A DNA stretch of 64,000 nucleotides from Mesobacterium pallidum (GTDB lineage: Bacteria; Pseudomonadota; Alphaproteobacteria; Rhodobacterales; Rhodobacteraceae), in NCBI RefSeq assembly GCF_019966535.1, contig NZ_JAIMID010000002.1, forward strand, positions 248,001 through 312,000, written 5' to 3'. Shown here piece after piece: positions 36,290 to 44,858 of this stretch. The stretch's first letter is position 1; each line of letters opens with the position of its first letter. The position numbers were made by a program, and so were the translations under genes. Below the pieces are notes generated by a model. The model was given only the letters and a program-made list of their open reading frames with translations. It was not told where the DNA came from and did no database searches.

Positions 36290-37951
36290 TCAGACCTCCA
36301 GCGTCTTGGGGCGGCGGCGTTCGAACCACATGACGATCAGCAGGCGCGTCACGAAGATCGCCGTGAAGACAGATGTCATGATGCCGAGGCCGAGCGTGAT
36401 GGCAAAGCCGCGCACCGGGCCGGAGCCCAGGGCGAAAAGGATCACCGCCACGATGAAGGTGGTGATGTTGGCGTCGAGGATGGCCGAGAGTGCCTTGTCA
36501 TAGCCCAGTTGGATCGCGCGGCTGGGGCCGCGGGCGGTCTTCAGCTCTTCGCGGATGCGTTCGAACACCAGCACGTTGGCGTCGACCGCCATGCCGATGG
36601 TCAGCACGATCCCCGCGATGCCCGGCAGCGTCAGGGTGCCGCCGATGATCGACAGAAGTCCGAAGATCAGCGCGACGTTCACCAGCAGGGCAATGTTGGC
36701 GAAGATGCCGAAAAGCCCGTAGCTGAGCCCCATGAACAGCATGACGGCGGCAAAGGCGACGATGCAGGCGATCTTGCCCGCCTCGATGCTGTCCGCGCCC
36801 AGTTCCGGCCCGATGGTCCGTTCCTCGAGGAACGACAGCTCGGCCGGCAGGGCCCCGGCGCGCAGCAGCACGGCCAGCTGGGTGCTTTCCTCGACGGTGA
36901 AATTGCCGGTGATGATGCCCGACCCGCCGGGGATGTGGCTCTGGATCACGGGGGCCGAAATCACCTCGTCATCGAGCACGATGGCAAAGGGGTTGCCGAT
37001 ATTCTCGGCCGTGTAATCGCCAAAGCGCCGCGCGCCCGAGGCGCCAAAGCGGAAGGTCACCGCCGGCCGCCCGTTCTGGTCGAACGAGGGCTGCGCATCC
37101 ACCAGGTCCTCGCCGGTCACGACCGGGGCTTCCTCCAGGATGTAATAAACGCCCTCTTCGTCGAGCGAGGGCAGGACCTCGTTGCCGATGCCGGGCCGTT
37201 CGTCGGGGTTCGAGCTGCGGCTGACCACCGGCTGGAAGGTCAGCTGCGCCGTGGTGCCGATGATCTCTTTCAGTTCCGAGGCCGAGCCGATGCCCGGCAC
37301 CTGGATCAGGATGCGGTCGCTGCCCTGGCGCTGGATCGTCGGCTCGCGCGTGCCGACCTCGTCGATGCGGCGGCGGATGATTTCCAGCGATTGCCGCACG
37401 GTGCGGTCGTCGCTGGCGATCATCTCGGCCTCGGACAGCTGCACGGTCAGCACGTCGCCCTCGCCCGTGACCACGATGTCGGTCGTGGCGCCGCCTGTGA
37501 GCGAGACCACCGGCTGTGCCAGCCCGCGCGCCACTTCCAGCGCCCGCGCCATGCCCGAAGGCTCGCCGATCTGCACCCGCAGCACGCCCGGCTCGGCATT
37601 CTGCCGCCGGATCGCGCCGACGGTGTCCCGCTCGGGCCGCAGCGCATCGCGCAGCTCGGGCCAAAGCGCGGTCATCCGCGCCTCGTAGACGTCGGTCACC
37701 TCGACCTCGGCCAGCAGGTGCGCCCCGCCCCGCAGGTCGAGGCCAAGGTTCACCAGCCCCGAGGGCAGCCACTCCGGCCAGGCCTCGGCCTGCGCGGTCA
37801 GGGCGTCGTTGGCGCCCTGCATCTCGATGGCCTGGATGGCGTCGTTATGGCCCTCGACACGGCCGTAGAACAGGTTTGGCGCCGCGTAGAACAGGCCCAG
37901 GGCGACGATGCCCCAGATCACCACGCGCTTCCAGAGGTCGATCTGCATCAT
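36290..37951 (-). CDS. secD: Protein translocase subunit SecD
   Basis: A 553-residue RND-fold membrane protein. It has one N-terminal helix (VVIWGIVALGLFYAAPNLFY), then GLVNLGLDLRGGAHLLAEVE (conserved DLRGG), a large periplasmic P1 domain with RRRIDEVGTREPTIQRQG, and five C-terminal helices. These include LTLPGIAGIVLTIGMAVDAN and the motif VLVFERIREELK. It is the second gene of the operon, 18 bp downstream of yajC. Confidence 0.97.
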   Translation of the reverse strand: MMQIDLWKRVVIWGIVALGLFYAAPNLFYGRVEGHNDAIQAIEMQGANDALTAQAEAWPEWLPSGLVNLGLDLRGGAHLLAEVEVTDVYEARMTALWPELRDALRPERDTVGAIRRQNAEPGVLRVQIGEPSGMARALEVARGLAQPVVSLTGGATTDIVVTGEGDVLTVQLSEAEMIASDDRTVRQSLEIIRRRIDEVGTREPTIQRQGSDRILIQVPGIGSASELKEIIGTTAQLTFQPVVSRSSNPDERPGIGNEVLPSLDEEGVYYILEEAPVVTGEDLVDAQPSFDQNGRPAVTFRFGASGARRFGDYTAENIGNPFAIVLDDEVISAPVIQSHIPGGSGIITGNFTVEESTQLAVLLRAGALPAELSFLEERTIGPELGADSIEAGKIACIVAFAAVMLFMGLSYGLFGIFANIALLVNVALIFGLLSIIGGTLTLPGIAGIVLTIGMAVDANVLVFERIREELKTARGPSRAIQLGYDKALSAILDANITTFIVAVILFALGSGPVRGFAITLGLGIMTSVFTAIFVTRLLIVMWFERRRPKTLEV

Positions 37952-37969
37952 GGCGCGGGGCCTTTCGGA

Positions 37970-38257
37970 TCAGCTTTCGGCGGGTTCGGTCTTGGAGGTC
38001 ACCTGGGCAATGGTGCTCTGCACCACCCGGACCTTCACGCCCTCGGCGATCTCGACCTCGAGCTCGCCGTTGTCGCGCACTTTCACGACCTTGCCGATGA
38101 TCCCGCCCTGGGTGACCACCTGGTCGCCGCGCCGGAGCGAGCTGACCATGTTCTGGTGATCCTTCATCTTTTTCTGCTGCGGCCGGATCAGCAGGAAATA
38201 CATGATCGCGAAGATCAGGATGAGCGGGATGAACTGGGCGATTGCGCCACCTTCCAT
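37970..38257 (-). CDS. yajC: Preprotein translocase accessory subunit YajC
   Basis: A 95-residue single-pass inner-membrane protein (FIPLILIFAIMYFLLIRPQQ) with the following KKMKDHQNMVSSLRRGDQVV and the cytoplasmic beta domain GGIIGKVVKVRDNGELEVEI. The RPQQK motif and length are diagnostic. It joins SecDF in the holotranslocon. It is first in its operon, diverging from the inserted pentapeptide-repeat gene across a very G-rich spacer. Confidence 0.96.
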   Translation of the reverse strand: MEGGAIAQFIPLILIFAIMYFLLIRPQQKKMKDHQNMVSSLRRGDQVVTQGGIIGKVVKVRDNGELEVEIAEGVKVRVVQSTIAQVTSKTEPAES

Positions 38258-38333
38258 GGGACACCTCTTTGATGCGTTGCTACGCGTTGTTGCGGCCCCA
38301 TGGGAGCCCGCGGATTTCGGCGGAACCTATGCG

Positions 38334-38450
38334 CGGGGGGGCGGATGTGCAAGGCGGCGCGCGTCGGGTTTTGCGGGAAATGGGGGGTGCGGGCGGGCGA
38401 GGAGGGGGTGGAGGACGGCTTTGGGTTGTGCGGGGCGGGGGTGTTGGGCA
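38334..38450 (+). promoter_or_regulatory. G-rich leader with two G-quadruplex motifs
   Basis: The plus strand here is strongly G-biased. Two stretches satisfy the G3+N1-7 rule four times: runs at 38382-38387, 38391-38393, 38395-38397 and 38404-38408, and runs at 38423-38425, 38432-38435, 38437-38441 and 38446-38448. The second ends two bases before the proposed start codon of the pentapeptide gene, over the ribosome-binding region. Confidence 0.55.
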
Positions 38451-40262
38451 ATGTCTGCGCAAGTCGAACGCCGGGATTTGCACCTGATGGAAACCACGAT
38501 CACCCTGCCGATCCCGCCCGAGACGTTCCGCGCCCTTGCCGCGCTCGGCGTCATCGCTCTGGTCACGCTGGTGATCGGCGGACTTCTCGCGCTGGCAGGG
38601 CGCATGGACAAACAGCAACCCTCGACGCTCCAGAAGGACCTCGGGATGGAGCGTTTCGCCCCCGGTCTCTTCCGCCTTTTCGCTGGTGTCTGGATCGTCG
38701 TCGCAGGCATCCTCCTTTTCGGCTTGCTGGGTCTGATCTTCGATGTGCTCTGGTACCCGATGCCGGATACGCCGCCTTCACCGATCGCGCAGCTTTGGAG
38801 CAATGTCACCAGTGATGCCGACAGTCCGGAATGGAATTTTCGTTACAGGCTGGCCCAGATTGCTGCGCTGACGACGGTCCTCGGGGCCGTGATTGCGCTG
38901 CCCTTCACTTTGATTCGGGTCGCTCACTCAGCCAGACAAACGGACGCAACTGAACAGGGCCTCGTAACTGATAGGATAAATAAGGCTGTCGAAGGTTTGG
39001 GCAGCGAGAAGACCGTCAGCCGTATTGGGCGACCTGTCACGATCCTGAGCGGCGAAGTGAGCCCACACATAGTCGAAGGTCTGGCGAGCCCGACCTTCGA
39101 ACTTCCGTCTGCAAGTCGGGAAACAAGTAGATGGCAGGCCAGTGAAGAGTCCGAAAATGGCGAAATCCTCGCAACTAAGTGGGGAATTTCATTCGAAACT
39201 TTTGAAAAGACTGAAACTCAAATCGAGTACCAAGGCGAACCCTTCACGCCGGCGCCCGAAGTGGTGGTCGCAGAGCAAGGCGACTGGCAGGTCTTCTCGG
39301 AATCCGTCCCCAACCTCGAAGTCCGCATCGGCGCCATCCACGCCCTTGGCCGCATCGCCCGCGAGAACCTCGATTTCCACGTGCAGATCATGCAGATCCT
39401 CTGCGCCTATATCCGGCAGAACAGCCCGCTGGAGTCTGCGCAAGACTTGCCAGACCTGCCCATGCCGAATGGTTGGGAAGACTCCGCAGCGCAGACGGAC
39501 TGGGATGAATGGCGGATGTCGCAACGGGCAACGCTGCGCCAATGGGCAGCGACCCTGACGCCCCGCGCCGACATCCAGACCGCGCTTGAGGTCATCGGAC
39601 GCCGTAATCACGATCAACGCGACGCCGAAGCACGGGCACATGGCGGCAACGGCAGCTTTGTCTTTGCGCAGCCGGTGCCGCCCTTTCCTGACCTGCCGGC
39701 CGAACAGACTGAGCGCCGCCCGGCTCTTGCCGAGTGGAAATCGCAGCTTGCCTCGTGGCGCAGCACGTTCCGCTCGTACCAAGGCTACCGGCTCGACCTG
39801 CGGCGCTGCAACCTTCAGGGCTACGACCTGTCCAAACTGAACCTGCAGGGGGCTTACCTCGGCGGGGCGGAGATGCAGGGGGCGGACCTCGGCAGGGCGG
39901 AGATGCAGGGGGCGGTCCTCCGCGTGGCGGAGATGCAGGGGGCGGACCTCGGCAGGGCGGAGATCGACTCCGCCACCGACCTCAGCGCGGCTACTCTCCG
40001 AGGTGCCGCGCTGAGGTCGGTGGATTGTACATCCGTACCACAAATTTCGGCGCATGTCCCGGATATGTTCGGCGACGCCTCGGTCACGCTGCCTGACGAC
40101 GGGGGACCGGACAGCACTGACTGGCCTCCGCATTGGCCGAAGATCGACCTAGACGGCTGGGTAGAAATCGACGGCGAACGCGTCTTCCGCTTCACCCATG
40201 AATGGCGCAAGTGGCAACGCTCCCTCGAGACCGGAAAGACATACGTTCCGCCGACCGAGTAG
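38451..40262 (+). CDS. Pentapeptide-repeat membrane protein
   Basis: A 603-residue protein with three hydrophobic segments (residues about 28-50, 74-100 and 135-155). A cytoplasmic part follows with a helical block VRIGAIHALGRIARENLDFH and QIMQILCAYIRQN (about 305-340). The C-terminus has a pentapeptide-repeat run (about 447-515: LRRCNLQGYDLSKLNLQGAY, then A(D/E)LGRAEMQG-type units). Such right-handed beta-helix proteins are common, but this membrane type has no settled role. Roughly 38930-39240 is visibly A/T-richer than its neighbours. It separates yajC from serS, so it looks like an insertion. A second start candidate is at 38487. Confidence 0.85.
   Translation: MSAQVERRDLHLMETTITLPIPPETFRALAALGVIALVTLVIGGLLALAGRMDKQQPSTLQKDLGMERFAPGLFRLFAGVWIVVAGILLFGLLGLIFDVLWYPMPDTPPSPIAQLWSNVTSDADSPEWNFRYRLAQIAALTTVLGAVIALPFTLIRVAHSARQTDATEQGLVTDRINKAVEGLGSEKTVSRIGRPVTILSGEVSPHIVEGLASPTFELPSASRETSRWQASEESENGEILATKWGISFETFEKTETQIEYQGEPFTPAPEVVVAEQGDWQVFSESVPNLEVRIGAIHALGRIARENLDFHVQIMQILCAYIRQNSPLESAQDLPDLPMPNGWEDSAAQTDWDEWRMSQRATLRQWAATLTPRADIQTALEVIGRRNHDQRDAEARAHGGNGSFVFAQPVPPFPDLPAEQTERRPALAEWKSQLASWRSTFRSYQGYRLDLRRCNLQGYDLSKLNLQGAYLGGAEMQGADLGRAEMQGAVLRVAEMQGADLGRAEIDSATDLSAATLRGAALRSVDCTSVPQISAHVPDMFGDASVTLPDDGGPDSTDWPPHWPKIDLDGWVEIDGERVFRFTHEWRKWQRSLETGKTYVPPTE
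39861..39965 (+). repeat. 30-bp coding tandem repeats in the pentapeptide region
   Basis: Three 30-bp units (39861-39890, 39891-39920, 39921-39950) and a half unit share GGCGGAGATGCAGGGGGCGG. Each encodes two pentapeptides, so unit gain or loss keeps the frame and lengthens or shortens the beta-helix by half a turn or so. The near-identity at DNA level indicates recent duplication. Confidence 0.85.
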
Positions 40263-40335
40263 CCCCCTACCCTTTCCCTTAACCATGCCGTAGTACCGTC
40301 CGCGACGAATCCGACGACCCTAGGGGAGGCCCTCC

Positions 40336-41628
40336 ATGCACGACATCCGCGCCATTCGCGAGAATCCCGCCGCCTTCGACGCGGCCCTCGCCCGCCGGGG
40401 CCTCTCGCCGCAATCGCCCGCGCTGCTGGCGCTGGACGCCGAGCGCCGCGCCGCGATCCTCGCCGCCGAGACCGCGCAGGCCGAGCAGAACAAGGCCTCC
40501 AAGTCCGTGGGCGCCGCCAAGGCCAAGGGTGACGAGGCCGAGTTCGAGCGGTTGCGCGCGCTGGTCGCCGACAAGAAGGCCGAGGTCGCCGCGATGAACG
40601 CCCGCGCCAAGGAGCTTGACGCCGAGCTGACCGACCTGCTGCTGGGCCTGCCCAACCTGCCCTATGATGACGTGCCCGATGGCAAGGACGAGGCGGATAA
40701 CGTCGAGATCAAGCGCTGGGGCACGCCGCGCGACTTCGATTTCCAGCCGAAAGAGCATTACGAGCTGGAAGGCGTGAAGCCGGGCATGGATTTCGAGACG
40801 GCGGCCAAGCTTTCCGGCTCGCGCTTTGTCGTGCTCTCGGGCGGGGTGGTGCGCATCCACCGGGCGCTGGCGCAATTCATGCTGGATACGCATGTCGAGG
40901 AAAACGGGCTGTCGGAGACCTGGACCCCCGTGCTGGTGCGCGAAGAGATGATGGTCGGCACCGGCCAGCTGCCGAAATTCGGCGAGGACAGCTATCTGAC
41001 GCGCGAAGGCTGGTGGCTGGTGCCCACGGCCGAGGTGACGCTGACCAACATCGTCAACGGCTCCACGGTCGAGGAATCCTATCTGCCCCGCCGCTACGTG
41101 GCCCATACGCAATGCTTCCGGTCCGAGGCGGGCAGCGCGGGCAAGGACACGTCCGGCATGCTGCGCCAGCACCAGTTCGAGAAGGTCGAGATGGTCTCGG
41201 TCACCCATCCCGATGCCTCCGACGACGAGCACAAGCGCATGACCGCCTGCGCCGAGGGGATCCTGGAAAAGCTGGGCCTGCCCTACCGCACGGTTGTGCT
41301 CTGCACCGGCGACATGGGCGCCGGCGCGCGGCGGACCCATGACATCGAGGTCTGGCTGCCGGGGCAGGATACCTATCGCGAGATCTCCTCGGTCTCGACC
41401 TGCGGCGATTACCAGGCGCGTCGGATGAACGCGCGGTTCAAGCCCGAAGGCGGTGGCAAGCCCGAGTTCCTGCACACGCTGAACGGCTCGGGCCTGGCCG
41501 TGGGCCGGGCGCTGATCGCGGTGCTCGAGAACGGCCAGCAGGAAGACGGCTCGGTCGACCTGCCCGCGGCGCTTTACCCCTACCTCGGCGGCAAGACCCG
41601 CCTCGCGGCAGACGGCACGCTTGCGTGA
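40336..41628 (+). CDS. serS: Seryl-tRNA synthetase
   Basis: A 430-residue class II synthetase that charges tRNA-Ser with serine. The N-terminal coiled-coil arm spans about residues 25-100 ([20 protein letters not shown]). The class II motifs are in the core: [20 protein letters not shown] with [14 protein letters not shown] (motif 2), and [20 protein letters not shown] (motif 3). A strong ribosome site (GGGGAGG) lies 7 nt before the ATG. In relatives it neighbours yajC-secDF divergently; here the pentapeptide gene is in between. Confidence 0.97.
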   Translation: MHDIRAIRENPAAFDAALARRGLSPQSPALLALDAERRAAILAAETAQAEQNKASKSVGAAKAKGDEAEFERLRALVADKKAEVAAMNARAKELDAELTDLLLGLPNLPYDDVPDGKDEADNVEIKRWGTPRDFDFQPKEHYELEGVKPGMDFETAAKLSGSRFVVLSGGVVRIHRALAQFMLDTHVEENGLSETWTPVLVREEMMVGTGQLPKFGEDSYLTREGWWLVPTAEVTLTNIVNGSTVEESYLPRRYVAHTQCFRSEAGSAGKDTSGMLRQHQFEKVEMVSVTHPDASDDEHKRMTACAEGILEKLGLPYRTVVLCTGDMGAGARRTHDIEVWLPGQDTYREISSVSTCGDYQARRMNARFKPEGGGKPEFLHTLNGSGLAVGRALIAVLENGQQEDGSVDLPAALYPYLGGKTRLAADGTLA

Positions 41629-41635
41629 GACCCCC

Positions 41636-41702
41636 AAGATCCTTCTGACGAAGGATCTTGCACGGCCGCCCCGCCCGCAGAATTTTCGTCAGAAAATTCT
41701 GC
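41636..41702. repeat. Paired perfect hairpins with complementary loops after serS
   Basis: Hairpin 1 is AAGATCCTTC-TGAC-GAAGGATCTT (41636-41659). Hairpin 2 has arms GCAGAATTTTC and GAAAATTCTGC (41677-41702) around loop GTCA. The loops TGAC and GTCA are reverse complements. Hairpin 1 starts 8 bp after the serS stop. There is no T run, so if this is a terminator it is not the classic type. Confidence 0.75.
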
Positions 41703-41754
41703 CCGGGACCAGTCGGAGCGGGAACCGGACGCAAGCTCCGGGCGTTTGGATGCC

Positions 41755-42480
41755 ATGAACCGCACCCTGCCCCTTCTCACCTTCCTGTCGGCGCTGGCCT
41801 TCGCGCTCGCGCCCTTCCTTGCCGAGAACTTCGCCGGGTTCCGCCCCGACCAGTTCCCCGTGCCGCAGGACAACCCGCCCGTGCAACCGGCGGGCTGGGC
41901 CTTTGCGATCTGGGGGCTGATCTACATCTGGCTCATCCTCGGGACGGCCTACGGGGCTTTCCGGCGCGCCGGCCACCCGGATTGGGCACGCCTTTGGCCC
42001 TGGCTGCTCGCCTCGCTGCTGCCCGGCGTGTTCTGGCTCGAACTCGCCCAGGCCTCCTTCCTCTGGGCGACCGCGCTGATCTGGTGGATGGCCGTCACGG
42101 CGATTGCGGCCCTGTTCAACGCCGCCGACCGGAACCGCTGGATGCAACGCTGGCCGGTGTCGATCTATGCCGGATGGCTGACCGCCGCCGCAAGTGTCAG
42201 CGTCGGGCTTGCCCTTGGCGGCTACGGTGTGCTGGGCCCGCAGACCTCTGCCGTTGTCGCGCTGCTGCTCATCCTCGCCATCGCCCTGCCCGTCCAGTGG
42301 TCCCGGCCGGATGCGCCGGGCTATGGCGCCGCGGTGACCTGGGCGCTTGCCGGCGTAGCCGCGGCCAATGCCGGCGACGGGAGCCTTGGCCTGGCAGTCG
42401 CGGCAGGCGTGGCGGCCCTGACGGTGGCAGGGGTGGCGCTGTTCAAGAGCGCGCAGACCGCCCACCGGCCGTTGCCCTGA
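41755..42480 (+). CDS. TspO/MBR-like tryptophan-rich membrane protein
   Basis: A 241-residue inner-membrane protein with seven to eight hydrophobic segments. The stretches PVQPAGWAFAIWGLIYIWLI (about 40-59) and FLWATALIWWMAVTAIAALF, together with SIYAGWLTAAASVSVGLAL, resemble the TspO/MBR family of porphyrin or tryptophan-rich sensory proteins, in the longer form seen in roseobacters. Ligand and role are unknown. The ATG at 41755 was preferred to a TTG at 41746. Confidence 0.75.
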   Translation: MNRTLPLLTFLSALAFALAPFLAENFAGFRPDQFPVPQDNPPVQPAGWAFAIWGLIYIWLILGTAYGAFRRAGHPDWARLWPWLLASLLPGVFWLELAQASFLWATALIWWMAVTAIAALFNAADRNRWMQRWPVSIYAGWLTAAASVSVGLALGGYGVLGPQTSAVVALLLILAIALPVQWSRPDAPGYGAAVTWALAGVAAANAGDGSLGLAVAAGVAALTVAGVALFKSAQTAHRPLP

Positions 42481-42906
42481 CAGCAACAGTCCGGTGTCGG
42501 ACAGCGAGAGAGCCTAAAAAAGCAGCAACAATGCGTCACACGACTGCCTCGCTTCCGCCCAGATGTCGACATATTCACACATGACGTTGCGTTAACTTTC
42601 GCATCCAGCGCCGTCGGAGCCGATGAGCGCTTTTATGTTATTTTTCAATACGTTGCAAATTTTTTCTGCCGCCAGCACGCATTTGGCCCCAATGAGGTGT
42701 GCGCAGGAAAATCGCTGTCCTTACAATTGATTAACATCTGAACAACTTCAAATGCGCGAAGCGTAACAACCTGTGGTTGCTTGAAAAATCAGACCCTGCC
42801 CGGCCAACGAGGCGATTGACAGCGCCAGCCTTTACACACCAATTGGTCGATCAGTAACGCGAAGCATTCGCGGACACCCGTAGTTTCAACAGTGGGGCAC
42901 CTTACC
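42481..42906 (+). promoter_or_regulatory. A/T-rich leader of the Hint-domain gene with several dyads
   Basis: This 426-bp stretch is clearly A/T-richer than the rest of the window (for example around 42632-42665). It contains CAACC-TGT-GGTTG (42767-42779), TTGACA (42816-42821), the palindrome ACCAATTGGT (42838-42847) and the hairpin CGCGAA-GCA-TTCGCG (42858-42872) 35 bp before the start codon. I found no gene. No clean -10 box pairs with the TTGACA. Confidence 0.45.
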
Positions 42907-43794
42907 ATGGCCACCTTCGATTTTTCTTCTTACCTTAGCTACAAAACCAGCAGCACAACCTACAACTACCAGGCCGCGAGTTCGACCAACGCAACCGGAA
43001 CACTCAGCGACGGTGGCCTGGGCGACGGCAGCACGTTCGAGCTGAACGAAGAACTCCTTGCCGGCTATGACTATGTCGGCACTGTGACGGTCGGCGGGGT
43101 CACGGCTGTCCTGGTGAAGGGCAACGGAAACGACTACCGCCTGTATTCCTCGCTCGACCAGACGACGGCGTTGTCTACTTTCGGCACGTCGTTCCAGCAA
43201 TCGGTGGTTTCGACCGATCCCGTCACCCCCTGCTTCCTCACCGGCACCCTGATCGCCACCGACAAGGGTGAAGTCGCGGTCGAGGACCTGGCGATCGGCG
43301 ACATGGTGAAGACCGCCGACGGCGACCTGCGTCCGATCCTGTGGATCGGCACCCGCGTCATCGACACGCGCTTTGGTCCGGCCGAGCGTCTGCGCCCGGT
43401 CCGCTTTGCCGCGGGATCGCTGGGCAACGGCCTGCCGCACAGCGACCTGATGGTCACCGCCGACCACGCGATGCTGGTCGTCGGCATCCTGGCCCATGCG
43501 GGCGCACTGGTGAACGGGACCTCGATCACCTCGGTTCCGCTGGCAGAGCTTGGTCAGACCTACACCGTCTACCACATCGAGACCGAGCACCAGGAACTCA
43601 TCCTGGCGAACGGCGCGATCGCGGAGAGCTTTGTCGACAACATGGACCGCTCGGCCTTCGACAATTACGACCAGTTCGTTGCGCTCTACGGCAAGGGTGC
43701 TCCGGTCCAGGAGCTTGACCTGCCCCGCGCCATGAGCCCGCGCCAACTGCCGCTGGCCGCGCGCCGCATGCTGGGCCTGACCGAAGCGGCCTGA
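42907..43794 (+). CDS. Hint-domain protein (Hint_2 type)
   Basis: A 295-residue protein. Residues 1-105 are Ser/Thr/Gly-rich (MATFDFSSYLSYKTSSTTYN) with no classical signal peptide. A hedgehog/intein-like Hint domain follows: TPCFLTGTLIATDKGEVAVE (possible nucleophile Cys109), GDMVKTADGDLRPILWIGTR, and block B MVTADHAML with TxxH at 184-187. The C-terminal SNG/HN-type step reads ILANGAIAESFVDNMD. Hint_2 proteins are abundant in Rhodobacteraceae and often exported by type I systems. Self-cleavage here is unproven. An alternative GTG start lies at 42892. Confidence 0.88.
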   Translation: MATFDFSSYLSYKTSSTTYNYQAASSTNATGTLSDGGLGDGSTFELNEELLAGYDYVGTVTVGGVTAVLVKGNGNDYRLYSSLDQTTALSTFGTSFQQSVVSTDPVTPCFLTGTLIATDKGEVAVEDLAIGDMVKTADGDLRPILWIGTRVIDTRFGPAERLRPVRFAAGSLGNGLPHSDLMVTADHAMLVVGILAHAGALVNGTSITSVPLAELGQTYTVYHIETEHQELILANGAIAESFVDNMDRSAFDNYDQFVALYGKGAPVQELDLPRAMSPRQLPLAARRMLGLTEAA

Positions 43795-43815
43795 CGGCGG
43801 TCGGACAGATCGACG

Positions 43816-43841
43816 GGGCGGCCCCTCGGGGCCGCCCGTTT
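43816..43841 (+). terminator. Terminator after the Hint-domain gene
   Basis: GGGCGGCCCC (43816-43825) and GGGGCCGCCC (43828-43837) form a perfect 10-bp stem with a 2-nt loop, followed by GTTTG on the plus strand. It lies between two convergent genes, 22 bp after the Hint-gene stop and 6 bp beyond the LysR-gene stop on the other strand, so it could serve both. Confidence 0.75.
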
Positions 43842-43846
43842 GCCCG

Positions 43847-44737
43847 TCACTGCTCGGGCACCTCGGCCTCCTGCGCGGCTCGCAAGAAGGCGCTCAGCAC
43901 CGGGGTCTGCGGATCCTGGTGCAGCGTCACCACCCCGACCGCCGGCGCCCGCCCCCCCGCGTCGAGCGGCAGCAGATCCAGGTCATGCCCCGCGGCCAGG
44001 AACGCGGCCATGGCATCGGGCAGGATCGTGCAAAGCCCGCCCTCGATCACGTGGGTGACGAGGGCGATGGTGGAATTGGCCTCGACCAGCGGGGTCGGGC
44101 TGACCCCGGCGTCCATGAACTGGCGATTGATGATGCGGCGGTTCTGCATGTCGGGCGTCAGCAGGCACAGGGGCACCGCCGCCACCTCGTCCCAGCCGAC
44201 ATGGCTGCGTCCGGCAAAGGGCCCGTCCCGCCGTGTCACCAGCCGGTAGCGTTCGCGGTAAAGCGGCTGCGTGGTCATCCGCCCCAGCGGCTCGTTGTCG
44301 AGATAGGTCACCCCGGCGTCGGCGTCGAGGTTCTCGATCATCTCGAGAATCTCGATCGACGACCGCGACAGCATGGTGAAGCTGACGTTCGGATGCGCGG
44401 TGACGAAACGCGACGTCAGCCGCGCCGCCTGGGTCAGCGCGGTGGGGATCACCGCGAGCCGCAAATGCCCCGACATCCCGGCGTGCGAGGCGCGCATCTC
44501 GTCGCGCAGCCGCCGCGTGTCGCCGACGATCTGCCGGGCGCGTTCCAGCGCGCGCTGCCCCTCGGGCGTCAACCCGCCGTAGCGCGACCCGCGCCGCACC
44601 AGTTGCACGCCCAGCGTCTCCTCGAGCTGCCGGATCCCGGTCGAGAGCGTCGGCTGGGTGATCCCGAGGCTGTGCGCCGCGCGGCCGAAATGCTGCTCCT
44701 TGGCGAGGGCAAGGAACATCTCGAGCTTGGCAATCAT
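43847..44737 (-). CDS. LysR family transcriptional regulator
   Basis: A 296-residue regulator. The N-terminal winged helix is MFLALAKEQHFGRAAHSLGI plus TQPTLSTGIRQLEETLGVQL (residues 7-46), followed by a periplasmic-binding-like effector domain (GHLRLAVIPTALTQAARLTS, LVEANSTIALVTHVIEGGLC). I recall similar proteins next to formate dehydrogenase genes in roseobacters, but no such genes are in the window. It diverges from a small membrane protein gene. A perfect 7-bp-arm dyad with the T-N11-A pattern lies 30 bp upstream. Confidence 0.93.
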   Translation of the reverse strand: MIAKLEMFLALAKEQHFGRAAHSLGITQPTLSTGIRQLEETLGVQLVRRGSRYGGLTPEGQRALERARQIVGDTRRLRDEMRASHAGMSGHLRLAVIPTALTQAARLTSRFVTAHPNVSFTMLSRSSIEILEMIENLDADAGVTYLDNEPLGRMTTQPLYRERYRLVTRRDGPFAGRSHVGWDEVAAVPLCLLTPDMQNRRIINRQFMDAGVSPTPLVEANSTIALVTHVIEGGLCTILPDAMAAFLAAGHDLDLLPLDAGGRAPAVGVVTLHQDPQTPVLSAFLRAAQEAEVPEQ

Positions 44738-44766
44738 GCGAATATCCCTTCGGGCTGCGCGATTTC

Positions 44767-44781
44767 AATAGAGATTCTCTA
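44767..44781. promoter_or_regulatory. LysR-type operator
   Basis: ATAGAGA-T-TCTCTAT is a perfect 15-bp palindrome and contains T-N11-A (T44768, A44780), the LysR-family consensus. It lies between the divergent LysR gene (start 44737) and the membrane protein gene (start 44859), where an autoregulating LysR protein would bind. Confidence 0.7.
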
Positions 44782-44858
44782 TCCTCCAAGGCCCCGCCCT
44801 GCAACATGACGGCAGAGTTCATTTGCCGCCCCGCGCGGCGCCACGCTAGCATCGGGGC

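Noticed and set aside
39861..39965. 30-bp repeats that could be taken for a CRISPR array
   Set aside because: The units are contiguous with no spacers, lie inside a coding frame and encode pentapeptides. No cas genes are present.
42816..42821. TTGACA as the -35 box of a confident promoter for the Hint gene
   Set aside because: No acceptable -10 box occurs 16-18 bp downstream, so it is only mentioned within the leader description.
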